Shown here piece after piece: positions 1 through 11,725 of a stretch of DNA of 64,000 nucleotides. The notes below the pieces were generated by a model. The model saw only the letters and a program-made list of their open reading frames with translations. It did no database searches and was not told where the DNA came from. Within the stretch, counting starts at the first letter, position 1. The number at the start of each line of letters is the position of its first letter. The DNA lies in NCBI GenBank assembly GCA_038501625.1, contig JAZAYU010000005.1, positions 1,116,001 to 1,180,000 of the forward strand, given 5' to 3'. The translations under genes were made by a program, and so were the position numbers. Source of the DNA: Corbicula japonica. Its lineage: Eukaryota > Mollusca > Bivalvia > Venerida > Cyrenidae.

Positions 1-988
1 CAAATATATTACCGAAAACACCTTTTCCCGTGACCTGCCCCATATTTCTTACGTAGTTGCATCAGGGATAGGAAATAAGGCAAGCAGTGCGCCAGTAAGT
101 TAGTTTATCAAAGGGATATAAATCTGCTTATTTATAATAATATTGTGAAGTACGATTCGTTTCCCTTTGATAATAAGAACAATGAAAGGGACATAACTTC
201 ATTTCAGGATGAACCGAAACATTTTTTTGAGTTATTTCCCTTCAACGTAAAATGTTTTTGTTTTCTCTCCGATGCCGATAAGAGCGTCAAACTTTTAAAC
301 TTTTTGAATTGAGAAATTAAAAATTTAGCCTTTTGCGATGACCACTTCCAGATTGAAGAAAATAAAGAAAATGAAAATATCATATAGCCATAAATCATCT
401 GAATACAAGATATTTCTAATTGATTTCAACAGATTTGTATATTAACATAATTTACTTGTGCATACGCTTTGAGTTAAACCTTATCTTTTTCTTTAACATG
501 TTACCTTGATTTTATATTTATTTTAACTGAATAATTCCGTGCAATTTTAAGTTAATAATATTGATATTATTTTTAACTTCATTTCTAGAAATCTTAGCAA
601 GACCTTAAAATTGAGCTAAAACCTTTTTTTCTGTGTAACGTCGTTCCCAAATGCAGCCAATATTTGAAAGAAAAGTTTGAAATGTTCCTTAAAATCGACA
701 CTGCAATTTATGAGAGGTTCGAATCCTACGGGAGCCAACTCATTTTATTTTATTTGAGGTATACATATACGTTTTGTGTATGCTATTCCCCTCTCACCCT
801 CCCCCTCCCCCCCCCCCCCCAAAAAAGCAGGTCGTGTGCTGGTAAGGTTTTTTTTTTAAATAACTATTTAATCGTACTTAGAAATGCTGCAGCTGTTATA
901 CAAACGATACCGTGAGAGACACAATTCGCATAATAAAATTTTACGTTTTTTAAATGCGGTCTTAACAATCAATCTCGTTGAATATATT

Positions 989-1016
989 TGTTGTTGTTGT
1001 TGTTGTTGTTGTTGCT
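989..1016. repeat. GTT microsatellite
   Basis: About eight GTT units, then GCTG. Confidence 0.9.
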
Positions 1017-1185
1017 GTTTTTACTTTAAGAATGTAATACAAAATGAAAAATAAACACAAACACAAAACAACAACAAAAAACAATCACAAATTAGTTATA
1101 AACTTGGTTATGTGTAATGAAATTGATCAAAGAATCGTGCATTTCCTCTCTTGGTTTATAATTCTTATCCAAGTCTAACTGGCAA

Positions 1186-1345
1186 AGCCGGATCCAGAGG
1201 TGTTTCAGTAGGGTTGCTAGAACCTCCTTTTGGTTGGGGGCAGCAATATTTTATGGGAATTTTCGCCAGAAAGTTGGAAATTATTATGTAACTACATTAT
1301 GCTTGCCCCAAGCAAACACTTTCTGGAAATCTTGCATCCGACCCT
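1186..1345. mobile_element. Family B MITE-like element, copy at 1.2 kb
   Basis: Runs from CGGATCCAGAGG to TTGCATCCGACC. The core has GCCAGAAAGTTGGAAATTAT, GTAACTAC and TTTCTGGAAATCTTGCATCC, all shared with about 14 other copies in this window. The ends are imperfect inverted repeats (GGGGCGGATCCAGA versus GGGTCGGATGCAAG). No coding capacity. Confidence 0.75.
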
Positions 1346-2439
1346 ATGTATACGAATATATGTTACGATATTCAATTTTATGTAGCATAAACTTGGTTCC
1401 GGAATGATATTGACAAAATATAATTTGGTAAATGCGTCTATTCATGCTTTGGGGCATCCTGCTCAATCGGGGTCCTTCAATGTAGCAGCCGCACCGATTT
1501 AACGCCCTGTTCAGCTGGGCTAGTGAATAATTGTTTTGATAAGCCCGCCTAAATTCAAATCAATGACAATGTGAATTGTCGATAACACAATTATGGAGTC
1601 ACACACCACTCTTGTTTTTCTTTTTCTTTTTTTTTACATAAAACGATCTTAACAAAATAAGAAAATTACAAGCAAACCCCTCACCATTCATATGAACCTT
1701 CAATGTTTCATTGGGATCAAAGAATTTTACAATGGTCTCGGTAAAATCACTTCCTCGCATCCCGAGGCGAATGAAAGAACCGACGTCTTGTATGGTCCCG
1801 GAATACCCGTGTTATTTCCAACTCATACATGTGTCTTCCTCTCATATGAGATCTTTCCAGGGCTATACATTTCAGCAATAAACATAATCATATGCTAACC
1901 GACACAATTTTTACCAAATAAGCCAAGTTTTGTCTCAAATTCGACAGGTATCGTCTAATAAAACCGCGGTGGTAAAGGTGTTAGTAGCTTTATACGCAGC
2001 GTAAAGCTATAATTATATCACACCGCCGCAGATTCGAATTATGGATTCAAAGTAGCGGACATGAATATTATTTGAAAATTGATACAAACCATATGCTAAG
2101 AGGTAACTGTGTTAAATATCCATTTCTCGAATGATTACCGGGTTACAATGGCTTCCAAAAATGTCTAATTTGGATTGCCGAAAAGTTTCACAGAATAGGC
2201 GTTAATCGTGACACTATTGTTAAACCGAAAATTGTAACTTTTGGTCGTCTAAATCAAATCTGACATTCGAAGCTACGAAAAAAAACTTCACTTTATAATT
2301 TAGTAAATTAAATGGTTCGAAATCGACTGTCAGCTACAAAGAATACAACATCTTTCGTCGTGATACAATGTTCATTGAAAAAGGTAGCATCGTTGAAAAA
2401 GGTAGCATCGTTGGCTAACCATGATCTAACAAGGTAAAG

Positions 2440-2770
2440 CAGATGACGAAGGATTTTCGAAAGCCAAAGAACACGACAAATAATCAAAATAATGCAGGCG
2501 AGGTTTGATTGAGATTGTTCGTGTGCAGTAATAGAAATGCATATTTCTGTCTACGCCGCCCTGCTCCGAGTTGAGCGCGACGCAATATTTTACAGAATTA
2601 AATAATATTTATCGTGCTTTAAAGCCATAAATAGGCGTTATTGATAACCTCACTCAATGAATGTACGGGGAGACTTGTTCCAGCCGCCGCACGGCACAAA
2701 CAACAATTATATGATATTTAAATGGATAAAAAGGGAACTTCGAAAGCTACCGAACACGACAAAAAATTAA
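2440..2770. mobile_element. Dispersed repeat sharing the SINE body
   Basis: Contains CACGACAAATAATCAAAATA, ATGCATATTTCTGTCTACGC and TGTACGGGGAGACTTGTTCC. The last word is shared with the SINE body at 33.74 kb and the first two with copies at 21.96-22.10 and 36.77-36.91 kb. A truncated repeat of the left end (AAAGGGAACTTCGAAAGCTA) lies at 2728-2765. Confidence 0.6.
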
Positions 2771-5700
2771 ATATTTAAGTATGTGTTGAAATGGGAGAAA
2801 ATAACATTATTTAAATTATAACTAGTAATGGTTACAGTAAACAGTCACGTGGTCGCCCATTTTATAACTCGCCCATTTTATAACAACACAAATGGCCTTA
2901 TGGCAGATACAAGGGTGTTTAATTTTATTCCAGTAACTAACACTTGAATAGGTCAGTATGAAAGTATGTTGTTATACTCAGAAATATTGCTTGAATTGAC
3001 AACTGTGGAAAAAAACGATTCGGTCAAATAAACATTTAAGTGACACTCATCTAATTATTACTCAATGATTCCAAGTCTTTATCTACACAGCATCTTGAGT
3101 GAATTTCTTGCCTAAGATGTTTTTTTTAACCAAAACAGACAAAAAAGCAAATTTAAAAGAATATTTAACAGTTCGTACACTCAAATATTAACTTACAAGT
3201 TTCGATAACCTCCATTGAAAGGTAATTTGCTAATTTCAAACCATGCAGAATGTCTATCATTGTGAGTGACTGTATATAGGCATACTTGAAGTATGCTAGC
3301 ATGGGGGATAGGGATGGTTTGTAAAGTGTCTGTCTCTTGCATGGTTGGCTTGGCACTGCGGCCGTGTTTGCATGGCTCTATGGGTTATCTATACATTTGT
3401 AATATAATTATGACAAGGTTAATTTATCTTCAGATTGTACACATTAACATTTTTCAATACGACAAAAATAGCTTACATTTTTCTTCGTTTATGAAACAGT
3501 TTTTGGCGTTTTAAAATTTTGTTTAAAAGATAACGAAAAACTACTATTATAACGTTAAAATAAGAATTAAAGAAAAATACTGAGAAAATAAAATTAATCT
3601 GTAAAAAATAAATAAATTTCATGTAGTGATGAATGACCATTCTATTCTAAACCATAATCCATATTTTAAATCATATCTAAAACTCATGATGTCAAATCAC
3701 AAATATCATCTAGATTCGTTTCATATTTATTGTAAAGTGTCTTAAGATTTTGAAACGGTAAGAATTTAGTTTTGACAATGATTAGTTTGGCAAAGCTGAC
3801 ACCATCAATGTTCAATCAAAGTTTTTGTAGACAATCATTAATCAATCTTTGTTAGAGAATCGGAAGTACAGTAATTTCTATATTGTAACTGACGTTTTAG
3901 CGCCATTACTAAACATAAACATATGTAAGGTCAAGAAAAATCATCATATTCCCCGATTAATTATCAACTTGCATTTGAAAATTTTAATTAAAAATATGCA
4001 AATATTCGACTCATTTATCAAAATTCAGACATTTGCAGTCAAATCTCTTACGGCCACCCATTGGTTTCAAGCCGACATTAGAAATATTAATTTGCACATA
4101 AAAATAATATTTTTATCTCTCGTACGAACTATCAAAACATCTCTTTCGTTTCAAAAATGTATAAAACCCCGATTTAAACATTTCAAATCATAAGTACCAA
4201 AGTATAATTATCTCTTTTCTAAAAGATGCATTTGATTAATGGGCCATTTTCGCCTTGTTAAACAACGATGTCATTATGTTTAACTGTTATTTGTGTGATA
4301 TTCTAAAAAGAGAACTAATCCTTAAGGTGTGATTGATGGTTTGAAAGACGAATCACTCAGCAAGGGCCAGAGTAGCGCACCTTTGAAATGGTGATCGTGT
4401 ACGAAAAGGAACGGCGGTATGTGGTTAATTGAAAATAGAACTACATTAAATTTACAATTAATCTGTTTTTAAAGTTAACGGAAACACCGTTTGTTGTGGC
4501 AGTCTTATGGGAGGAGATATCAAAAACGCGTGATTTATATAATATATCATTATTGTAAAGAAATTATTAATATAAGCTACCTGTGGTCAATGTTAAAATG
4601 ACATAAATGTGAATATTTGGTTGTTTATATAATTTTATCATATTGTATAGAAATTAGGAATATAAGCTACCTGTAGTCATAAAATGACATAAATGTGAAT
4701 TTTCAGTTCTCAGTTGGGCGAAAAAATCAGACAGACCTTAAAATTCCTTGTTATAAATAACTTTCTGAATACATATAACCAGGCTAGACCGAGTGCATGT
4801 AGATTGTACGTGAAGTTGGCAGACAGGCAGTCTATTTAGAAGTGTAATGACGGAATGGCCATTTTCAGTATATGCCGTTAGATAATATGCCATTTAAACA
4901 CATTGGAAGCATATGTAGATTCCGTATTTGTCTTCTTAATTATTTTTCTTGCAATAAAAAAAGATATATCGAACAACAGATTGACTGTCGCAAGCTAGAG
5001 TACGATATTTGATTTGTAGTAATTGTTGTTGTTGTTGTTTCTTGTTGGTAGATGCATCAGTGTTAGCCAATTCTGAACATTGTTGTATTTGATATGTCGG
5101 AAAAAAATTGCATCCAGTACACCCCAACCCATTAAAAAGAAAACAACAACTAGCCACTACACAAACAAAACACCCCCCAAAACAGATCTGAAAAATAGAA
5201 ACGGGTACCACATGCTGTATGTTCAATTGAAAGTTCTATATATTCAGTTTAATGTTTCTCATTGAAAGAAATTCTAATGACCCAGACTCTTCAATCAAAC
5301 ATTTTTCACATCATTTGACATTTTTATCATGCTTGTGTTGGAGATTTGGAACTTTTGAAGCATTAAAATTGACGCTTTAATTGAAAGGTACTGGAGTTCA
5401 AACCCCGCCTAGAATCATTTCAGACCGTTTTTAAAATATGCTCTTGCCCAAGCTTGCATAAGGGTTTTAAGTATAGTAATATTATTTTGTCAATATGTTT
5501 ATATAATACTAGTATTAAGTAGTGCTAAAGTGCAATACAATCTTTATTTGTCTTCGACAGGGAGCTTCTAAATAAAAACAATGTGCACGGTTTTGATTAA
5601 TATTTGAGAACCAATCTAGAATAGCCACTGTGGACATAAAAATAATTTTATAAAGAAGATAATACCATATGTTACATTCATATTGTGTTTTTCGAGCCAT

Positions 5701-5911
5701 GCTGTAAGAGACTTGATCCCAATTCCAATGTAACGAAACATATTGAGTTTGATTTAAAATTCATCTTAAAGTGATAAATTTTAAATTATTAAGTTATACA
5801 CCTTACTTCATTGATTTAGGTTTTAAGAATAAGTTTATATCATATTTTTGTTTGAAAAAATTCTCACCCATATATTCTGGTAAAAATAGCTAAAGCTCTC
5901 GCTTCGGTCAA

Positions 5912-5940
5912 TGAAGACAACAACAACAACAACAACAATC
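5912..5940. repeat. AAC microsatellite
   Basis: About eight AAC units on the + strand. Confidence 0.85.
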
Positions 5941-6634
5941 GTTTCAATAATATCCTGTGCCAGACACGCCTGTACGAAAAATGTGTAAAAACGTAGTACG
6001 AAATAAACTCTTTTAAGTTTATCATATTGCCATCTAAATAACTAATACACATATACTAGGCAGTCAAAACACTTGAGGGCTGCAGATAGTTTCAGTGACA
6101 GGCGACGGACTGGTCGAGTCCATATCTAATCAAAGGATTGCATGAACTGAGGTGACGGCACACCTACTGTCTGGACTTTGGAAAATTAGAACTACTTTTC
6201 AGCAGTTCTTTGGCCTGCGGTTTGTTACTTTTATTAGAGAGACTGTCGACAATCAGAACATTGTCGACCCAAAAACCAGCTCAGACACGAAAAAGTTCCT
6301 TTGAAGCAAACATTACATTTCTGTATCTTAGATTGTAGAGAACCTAGTAAGATGCTTATTTAAGGATGTCATGCTACTTGGCTGCCAAATTTACTCTGCA
6401 AAGCTGCTAGGCTGCCAACTTCACGACAGTAATTAAATGTGCGTTGGGAAATAGCCGACACGAGTTTCATCGAAGATAATCTACAAGAACTTTGCTTTGC
6501 TTATATTCCGCTCTTTGCGAAGCGCTGAAAACGGGAATTTTGACAGATTATTTTCCTATTTTCTTAAAGAAAATAGGAATACTGATTGGCTAATTCTATG
6601 CGACAAGTTGGTTTGGACATGATCATCAAAAACA

Positions 6635-6820
6635 CTGGGTCAGGGTCGGATACCAGATTTCCAGAAAGGGGGTTCCGCTGGGGGGTTAGGCTTGGGGCAG
6701 TCTTAGGGTAGTTACATGATCATTTCCAACTTTCTGTCCAAAATTCAAATAAAGATAAAATATTGCTGCCCAAAACGGGTTCAAGAAACATCACTGAAAC
6801 CGCTCTGGATCCGCCCCTGT
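6635..6820. mobile_element. Family B MITE-like element, copy at 6.7 kb
   Basis: Inverted orientation relative to the 1.2 kb copy: GGGTCGGAT..CCAGATTTCCAGAAAGGGGG at one end, GCAGTCTTAGGGTAGTTACATG in the core and CTCTGGATCCGCCCCTG at the other. Confidence 0.75.
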
Positions 6821-7825
6821 GGGTTCATATTATCGTTGTTGTAGGATGACATTTTTTTTATATTATTGAGATTAACATGTACATCATACACATTCGTAGT
6901 TATTTCGATATCATTAAGAAATTATTCGAAATTGAATACTTTGGGAATAACTGAGAAAGGGAACTGGAAAAAAGTAATTTATTTAACTAAATTGTCACGT
7001 AACGGTGCAATTACACCGCATCAGATGGTTACAAGGCGGGTTGGTATTGGTTCTGTATTGTACCATGGTCATGATTTATGACAAACCTTAGTTAACAAGT
7101 CTTTCAACATGCCATCTATAAATGAGTTCTTGTCTGGAAACATAATAGTTTAATTAAATTTAAAATCAACAATTATAATCCTCGACAGGTAAAGAGATAA
7201 ACATGTGTCAAGATTTCTGTATTGTCAATAAGATGGCGTCACTTCCGGAAAATGTTGCTGTCATTTCATTCTACCAGCTGAGGCTAACATTTACCGTAAA
7301 AATTACAATAATTTAAATTTTCAGTTTCTCTTGACAATTTAAAGCATAAAAAGTGATATTTTCACACAATACGCATGTTTTCCCAAAGTGTTTTCTTCTG
7401 CTTTGGCAAATAAAGCGAGCTATAATTAACGCCCTTCGGATACGCTTCCTATCCGACTACCATACCATTTCGCTCGAAAATCGAAATAAAACGTGTCATT
7501 AAGATCTTTAGAGGCGCACAATAATAAACGATCGTTGGATAGGAGTTGTAATTTTAGCCTTAACATATGTTCAACTTTTTTGATGATTAATTGAACAGGT
7601 AAAAACGAAGATCGTGCGAGGTGACGAGGGGTAGTTTGTTGTTACCGTATTGATGCCCGTGTGAAAACAGCAGTTATGGCTGCAAATCAAGTTATGCAAG
7701 AATTATCAATCAGTGTGAAATGCTGCTATTAATTGCGCTAGTTGATTTAAAGCGCTAGACCGCAGAACTGGTGGGAAATGATGGAGACTGTGATCACGAT
7801 GATCGATTATTGATCAAGACGACGA

Positions 7826-7844
7826 CGTCGATGACAATGATGAC

Positions 7845-7889
<45 letters not shown>

Positions 7890-7890
7890 A
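7826..7890. repeat. GAT microsatellite
   Basis: A run of about 15 GAT units preceded by GACGAT/GACGTC variants; it makes a poly-Met pseudo-ORF in one frame. Confidence 0.95.
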
Positions 7891-9209
7891 TTTAGATCTA
7901 TTTATTTATTTATTAACATGTTTGATAATTTAATTAATTTATTGATTTTATACTTTATTTTTTACATATATTTAACTTTTTTTATATATTAAATTTTGTA
8001 TATGTTTTCAGATGAATGTAAAATAAGAACCATTAAACCGCTTCCCCAACCAACCCCTTCCGCTCTAAATATTCTAACTCTACACTTAATAAAAACTAGT
8101 ATAAGTGATAAGAACCAGTCATAAGTTCCAAAAAGGTCCCCAAAAACAGTTGTAAATGTTTGACATTTTTGTCAGTTGGCCGAAAGTAAGTAATCCCATA
8201 CGTCATGCGTTACGTCACATGTTCTTTGATAACCGGAATCAATCGTTCTTTAAAAAGAAATAATACATGTTTGTATCGGATAACAATCTTTATTAATGTC
8301 TCTGCCGCAATTATTTACTCTTATTTTTCTTAAATTTAGTTTTTAACATCAAATGAAAAATGATTATGAGAAGGGTTGACTGCTGTACTCTTGCCTCTCG
8401 TTCGGCTATAGTACGTTAAATACGCAGTCACGTGACAGACTAATAAATATTAAACTAACCTCATGTGTTTAAAGTTTTATCTTTGATTATCGCTTACTTT
8501 CCCTTATTGGTATGGTGTCATATGCAATATCGAAGATATTGCATATAAAGGGATATTGAAAGTGAAAGTAAACGTAATTAGATTCAAAACTTCAAACGCC
8601 TGTGATATAACGTTCATCAGCAAACAATTTTAGAAATCTGAAGTTGTCATGATTCTCTTTCACTACAAAATGTTCAACTCGTCAATATATGCATTAAGAT
8701 CATAATTATTTATATAAACAGAGTTTCACGTGACCGTCTACTTATCCAAAATCAGTTATAACATTACATTTACTGGTTCGTGATGTGTCAATATTTATCT
8801 AATTTCTTTATTTAAACAACAACACCGCGTTCTGTTTTTTAAAACATGACATGTTAAGATGATACCCAACTTTCTGAAACAATTTTCATTCCATCGCTTT
8901 GTAGTTCTACATTAACACCTGTCTGCGAGCACCGGTTATCAGTCATTTAGTCATTTGTTTTGAACGAAAATTTAAAATTAAAGTTTCGGATTTCTTCGGG
9001 TATTTTGTGAGCCGTATATCATGGGATAGGGACCCTATTTAAAGTGTCATCCCGTCTGACTGATTAATAAATTTGACAGAAAATTAAGAACGCGAGTTAA
9101 CGACTTTAACACCCATTTTTTGACAAATGCGATTTTTCTAAAGATAACACATAAAAATACGTCTATCTTTTTTAAATAACATTAACACTTGTTGGACGAA
9201 AATTCAACA

Positions 9210-9422
9210 AAAAATCCTTTCTCATTAACAAATCTCTCAAATTGAATTTATTTTTCTTAAATATTGCATATATCTCTTAAATTCACAAAAAGTCCAAATT
9301 CATTAATAAATCTCTCAAACTGAATTTATTTTTTAATATTGCCTATACTCCTAAAATTCACAAAAAAATCCTAATTTATCAACAAATCTCTCAAATTTGA
9401 ATTTATTTTGAAAATATTGCCT
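9210..9422. repeat. Three imperfect ~75-85-bp tandem units
   Basis: Each unit has AAATCTCTCAAA, TTGAATTTATTTT, then AATATTGC and a TTAAATTCACAAAAA-type joint. Confidence 0.75.
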
Positions 9423-9871
9423 GAACATTTTGGCACACGGATTATTTCAAGGCAATCGGTTTCAACAAAGTATTAACTCGAAAATCTACTCAACGAATAA
9501 AAAAATGTTTATTAACACATTTTTATTATTAACACAATTATGACCAAATTTAACTTAATGATTGAAACATTTCTTTTCTTTAATGTGCTTTTTTCTTGGT
9601 TGATACTTGCAAAATTTTAACGATTTTCTTTAAAAGTGCAAATAAACTTAATAAAAACTCTGCTGTTTAAGCAAGAGTTCGCAGTCCCTGATATTTGTTA
9701 GTTAAAGATTTCTTCTCTTTTTTATAGAGTTAATTATCATGTTTCCTGTCCCACCCCAGAAACACTTATGTCAGCTTCTCCGCCCCTAGAAATCCTTTTA
9801 GAACAATCGTTACTGGGTCGATAGTTCATCCGATGGAATTGGAAGCCTGTTTGGTTATGTCAAAAGGTCGG

Positions 9872-10020
9872 ATAAAGGGCGGATTCAGTGGGGTTGCTCG
9901 AAACCCGCTTTTGGGCAGCAAAATTTAATTTTCAAGTGGTATTTGCCCAAAAAAATGAAAATTACGCAACTACCTTAAGAATGCCCCAAACGATCCCCGT
10001 TTTCGGAAATCTTGCATCGG
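9872..10020. mobile_element. Family B MITE-like element, copy at 9.9 kb
   Basis: Has GGTTGCTCGAAACCCGCTTT, GGGCAGCAAAATTTAATTTT, AACTACCTTAAGAATGCCCC and TCGGAAATCTTGCATCGG. It ends directly at a poly-G run followed by GTT repeats. Confidence 0.7.
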
Positions 10021-11476
10021 GGGGGGGGGGGGTGTTGTTGTTGTTGTTTTTCACTCAGCGCAGTATATAAATGTTTTGGGCTTTCACGAAGTTGTTGATT
10101 GGTTAATATTGACTCCTCAATATGTGGCATGTTCCTAAGATGCATCGCAATATCATACCCATTAATGTTTTAAGCATCTTAACATTGTATAACTTTTAAC
10201 TTGCTCGTTCAAAATGTCATCAGGCAACTTCAGACTTTTTTTCAAAACTGGTCCGTTCAAAGGTAGACCTATCTACATCGGATATGTTTCAAACAAATAA
10301 TTCATTCAAATGATAAACAAATAATTTATTCAAACGGCAAACGAATAACTAAGAGCTATGGTCCACTTTAACTTTCAATGAAATGCTTTGGTATTACTTA
10401 TTCCGAAAAATTCTTTATCAGATTACAGCTTATGCCTTGTATAAAATAGTAAATACATATTTCTAAGTTGATTAAAATATTTGAATAATCCTTTTTTGTT
10501 TTAAAAGTTCCATCTTTTTTGTCAGGGAAGATAAGTAACTATTGTGTATCTTTTGACAATCGTTTTCCGACCCTAATTTTCAATCACGCTATCATTTGAT
10601 TAATCTCCATGTTTAGCATGTTTATTACCGCGTGCCATAATTTACAGTATAATTCTTAAACAATTATACATCATATTCATTAGCGATTTTTTAATTATCT
10701 GTCATATTTGACGGATAACATCATCCACGGTGTTTTATCAACTGTATTATCTTCAGATTTAAAATCATAATATTGTCTCCGCCCCCTAAGCTATTTACAT
10801 TTACATCGATAAACGCAATTTAAGTTTTCAAAATAAATTACTGCTACCCGTGTCCGTAGTTTTTGACGTTCGCCACAGGGGCAGCCATTATTTCCGCTTC
10901 ATACGGGTACTTTTGCACCGGTGTTGTTTGATTAATCAGATACGAGAGAACATGTTCAGTACTGGTTTTCGCCGAGGGCGGAGTCAAAAATACAGTAACT
11001 TCACAGCGATTTGGGACCGATAATGTCATATAATGGGTGGATGAAAAGAGATAACCTGACGGCCAATAGAATTTCAGGGATGAAGAAATTAGCTTTAAAC
11101 TTGTCACAAATGGTGACAAATAAATTAAAACGATCAAGGTATAAGACATCAAATCTATTTGAGATGGTAATGAGTTAACTATTTGTGCATATATCAGTTA
11201 AAAAGTTGTTTTCAAAATAGCTGGACATTTTGGATAACAAAAGGATACCATAAACACATAGAAGGTATGTAAAGTTTGATATAATAATTAAGTATATTTT
11301 TGCTTATGATAACGAATAAATTGTTTATTAATGCGTGTATTGCATTTGAGACATTAAAAAAAAGAAATAGGCTTTAAAAGTGATAATTATACTTGTCAGC
11401 ATTGCTTTTCCTATGATTATTTGTTTACATGTGTGACGGAATACTTTTAAATGTTCTGTTTTCTTTCTTTTAAGAA

Positions 11477-11725
11477 ATGAAGTCTTTATCACCGTCATAT
11501 TATCCGACCACCAGCAGCGCCGGTATGCGATGCTGTAGTACCGGGCACCCTGTTTTAGCCGATCCCCTCACCGGAAGAACCGTCTGCTCGTGCCAGATTC
11601 AAAGCGGGGTACCAGCATATCTGTCACAGGTTGCAGCACTGTCCGGGAACCTTTACAAATCAAGCACACACGACATGTACAAACCAGGCATTGTGGAGAA
11701 AAGCTGTCCTACATATGTACCAAAT
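11477..11725 (+). CDS. Irx: Irx A coding exon 1
   Basis: This exon encodes residues 1-83 with the Cys motif (C19, C20, C37, C39). It ends in phase 0 before donor GTAAGT at 11726. It aligns with coding exon 2 of the - strand paralogue (RCC.TG.P...DPLTG...CSCQ...GVPAYLS.V). Confidence 0.88.

Larger units (their letters stand above)
1..11476. other. Intergenic sequence upstream of Irx A
   Basis: No convincing coding exon. It contains repeat copies listed separately, a GTT microsatellite, poly-C and poly-G runs, an imperfect duplication at about 4530-4690 (shared segment AATATAAGCTACCTGT), and a short palindrome at 8520-8548 around ATATTGCATAT. A possible spliced 5'UTR of Irx A could end at the AAG/GTATGT at about 11264, joining to 11475 (210-nt intron); this is weak. 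A cluster of TGACGT/TTACGT CRE-like words lies at 8195-8220. Confidence 0.5.

Noticed and set aside
3849..4193. 114-residue open frame on the + strand
   Set aside because: Starts with a non-ATG codon, with Ile/Asn/Lys bias matching base composition; no motif.
10844..11152. 102-residue open frame on the - strand just upstream of Irx A
   Set aside because: No recognisable domain, no splice support, and hydrophobic stretches typical of AT-rich chance frames.
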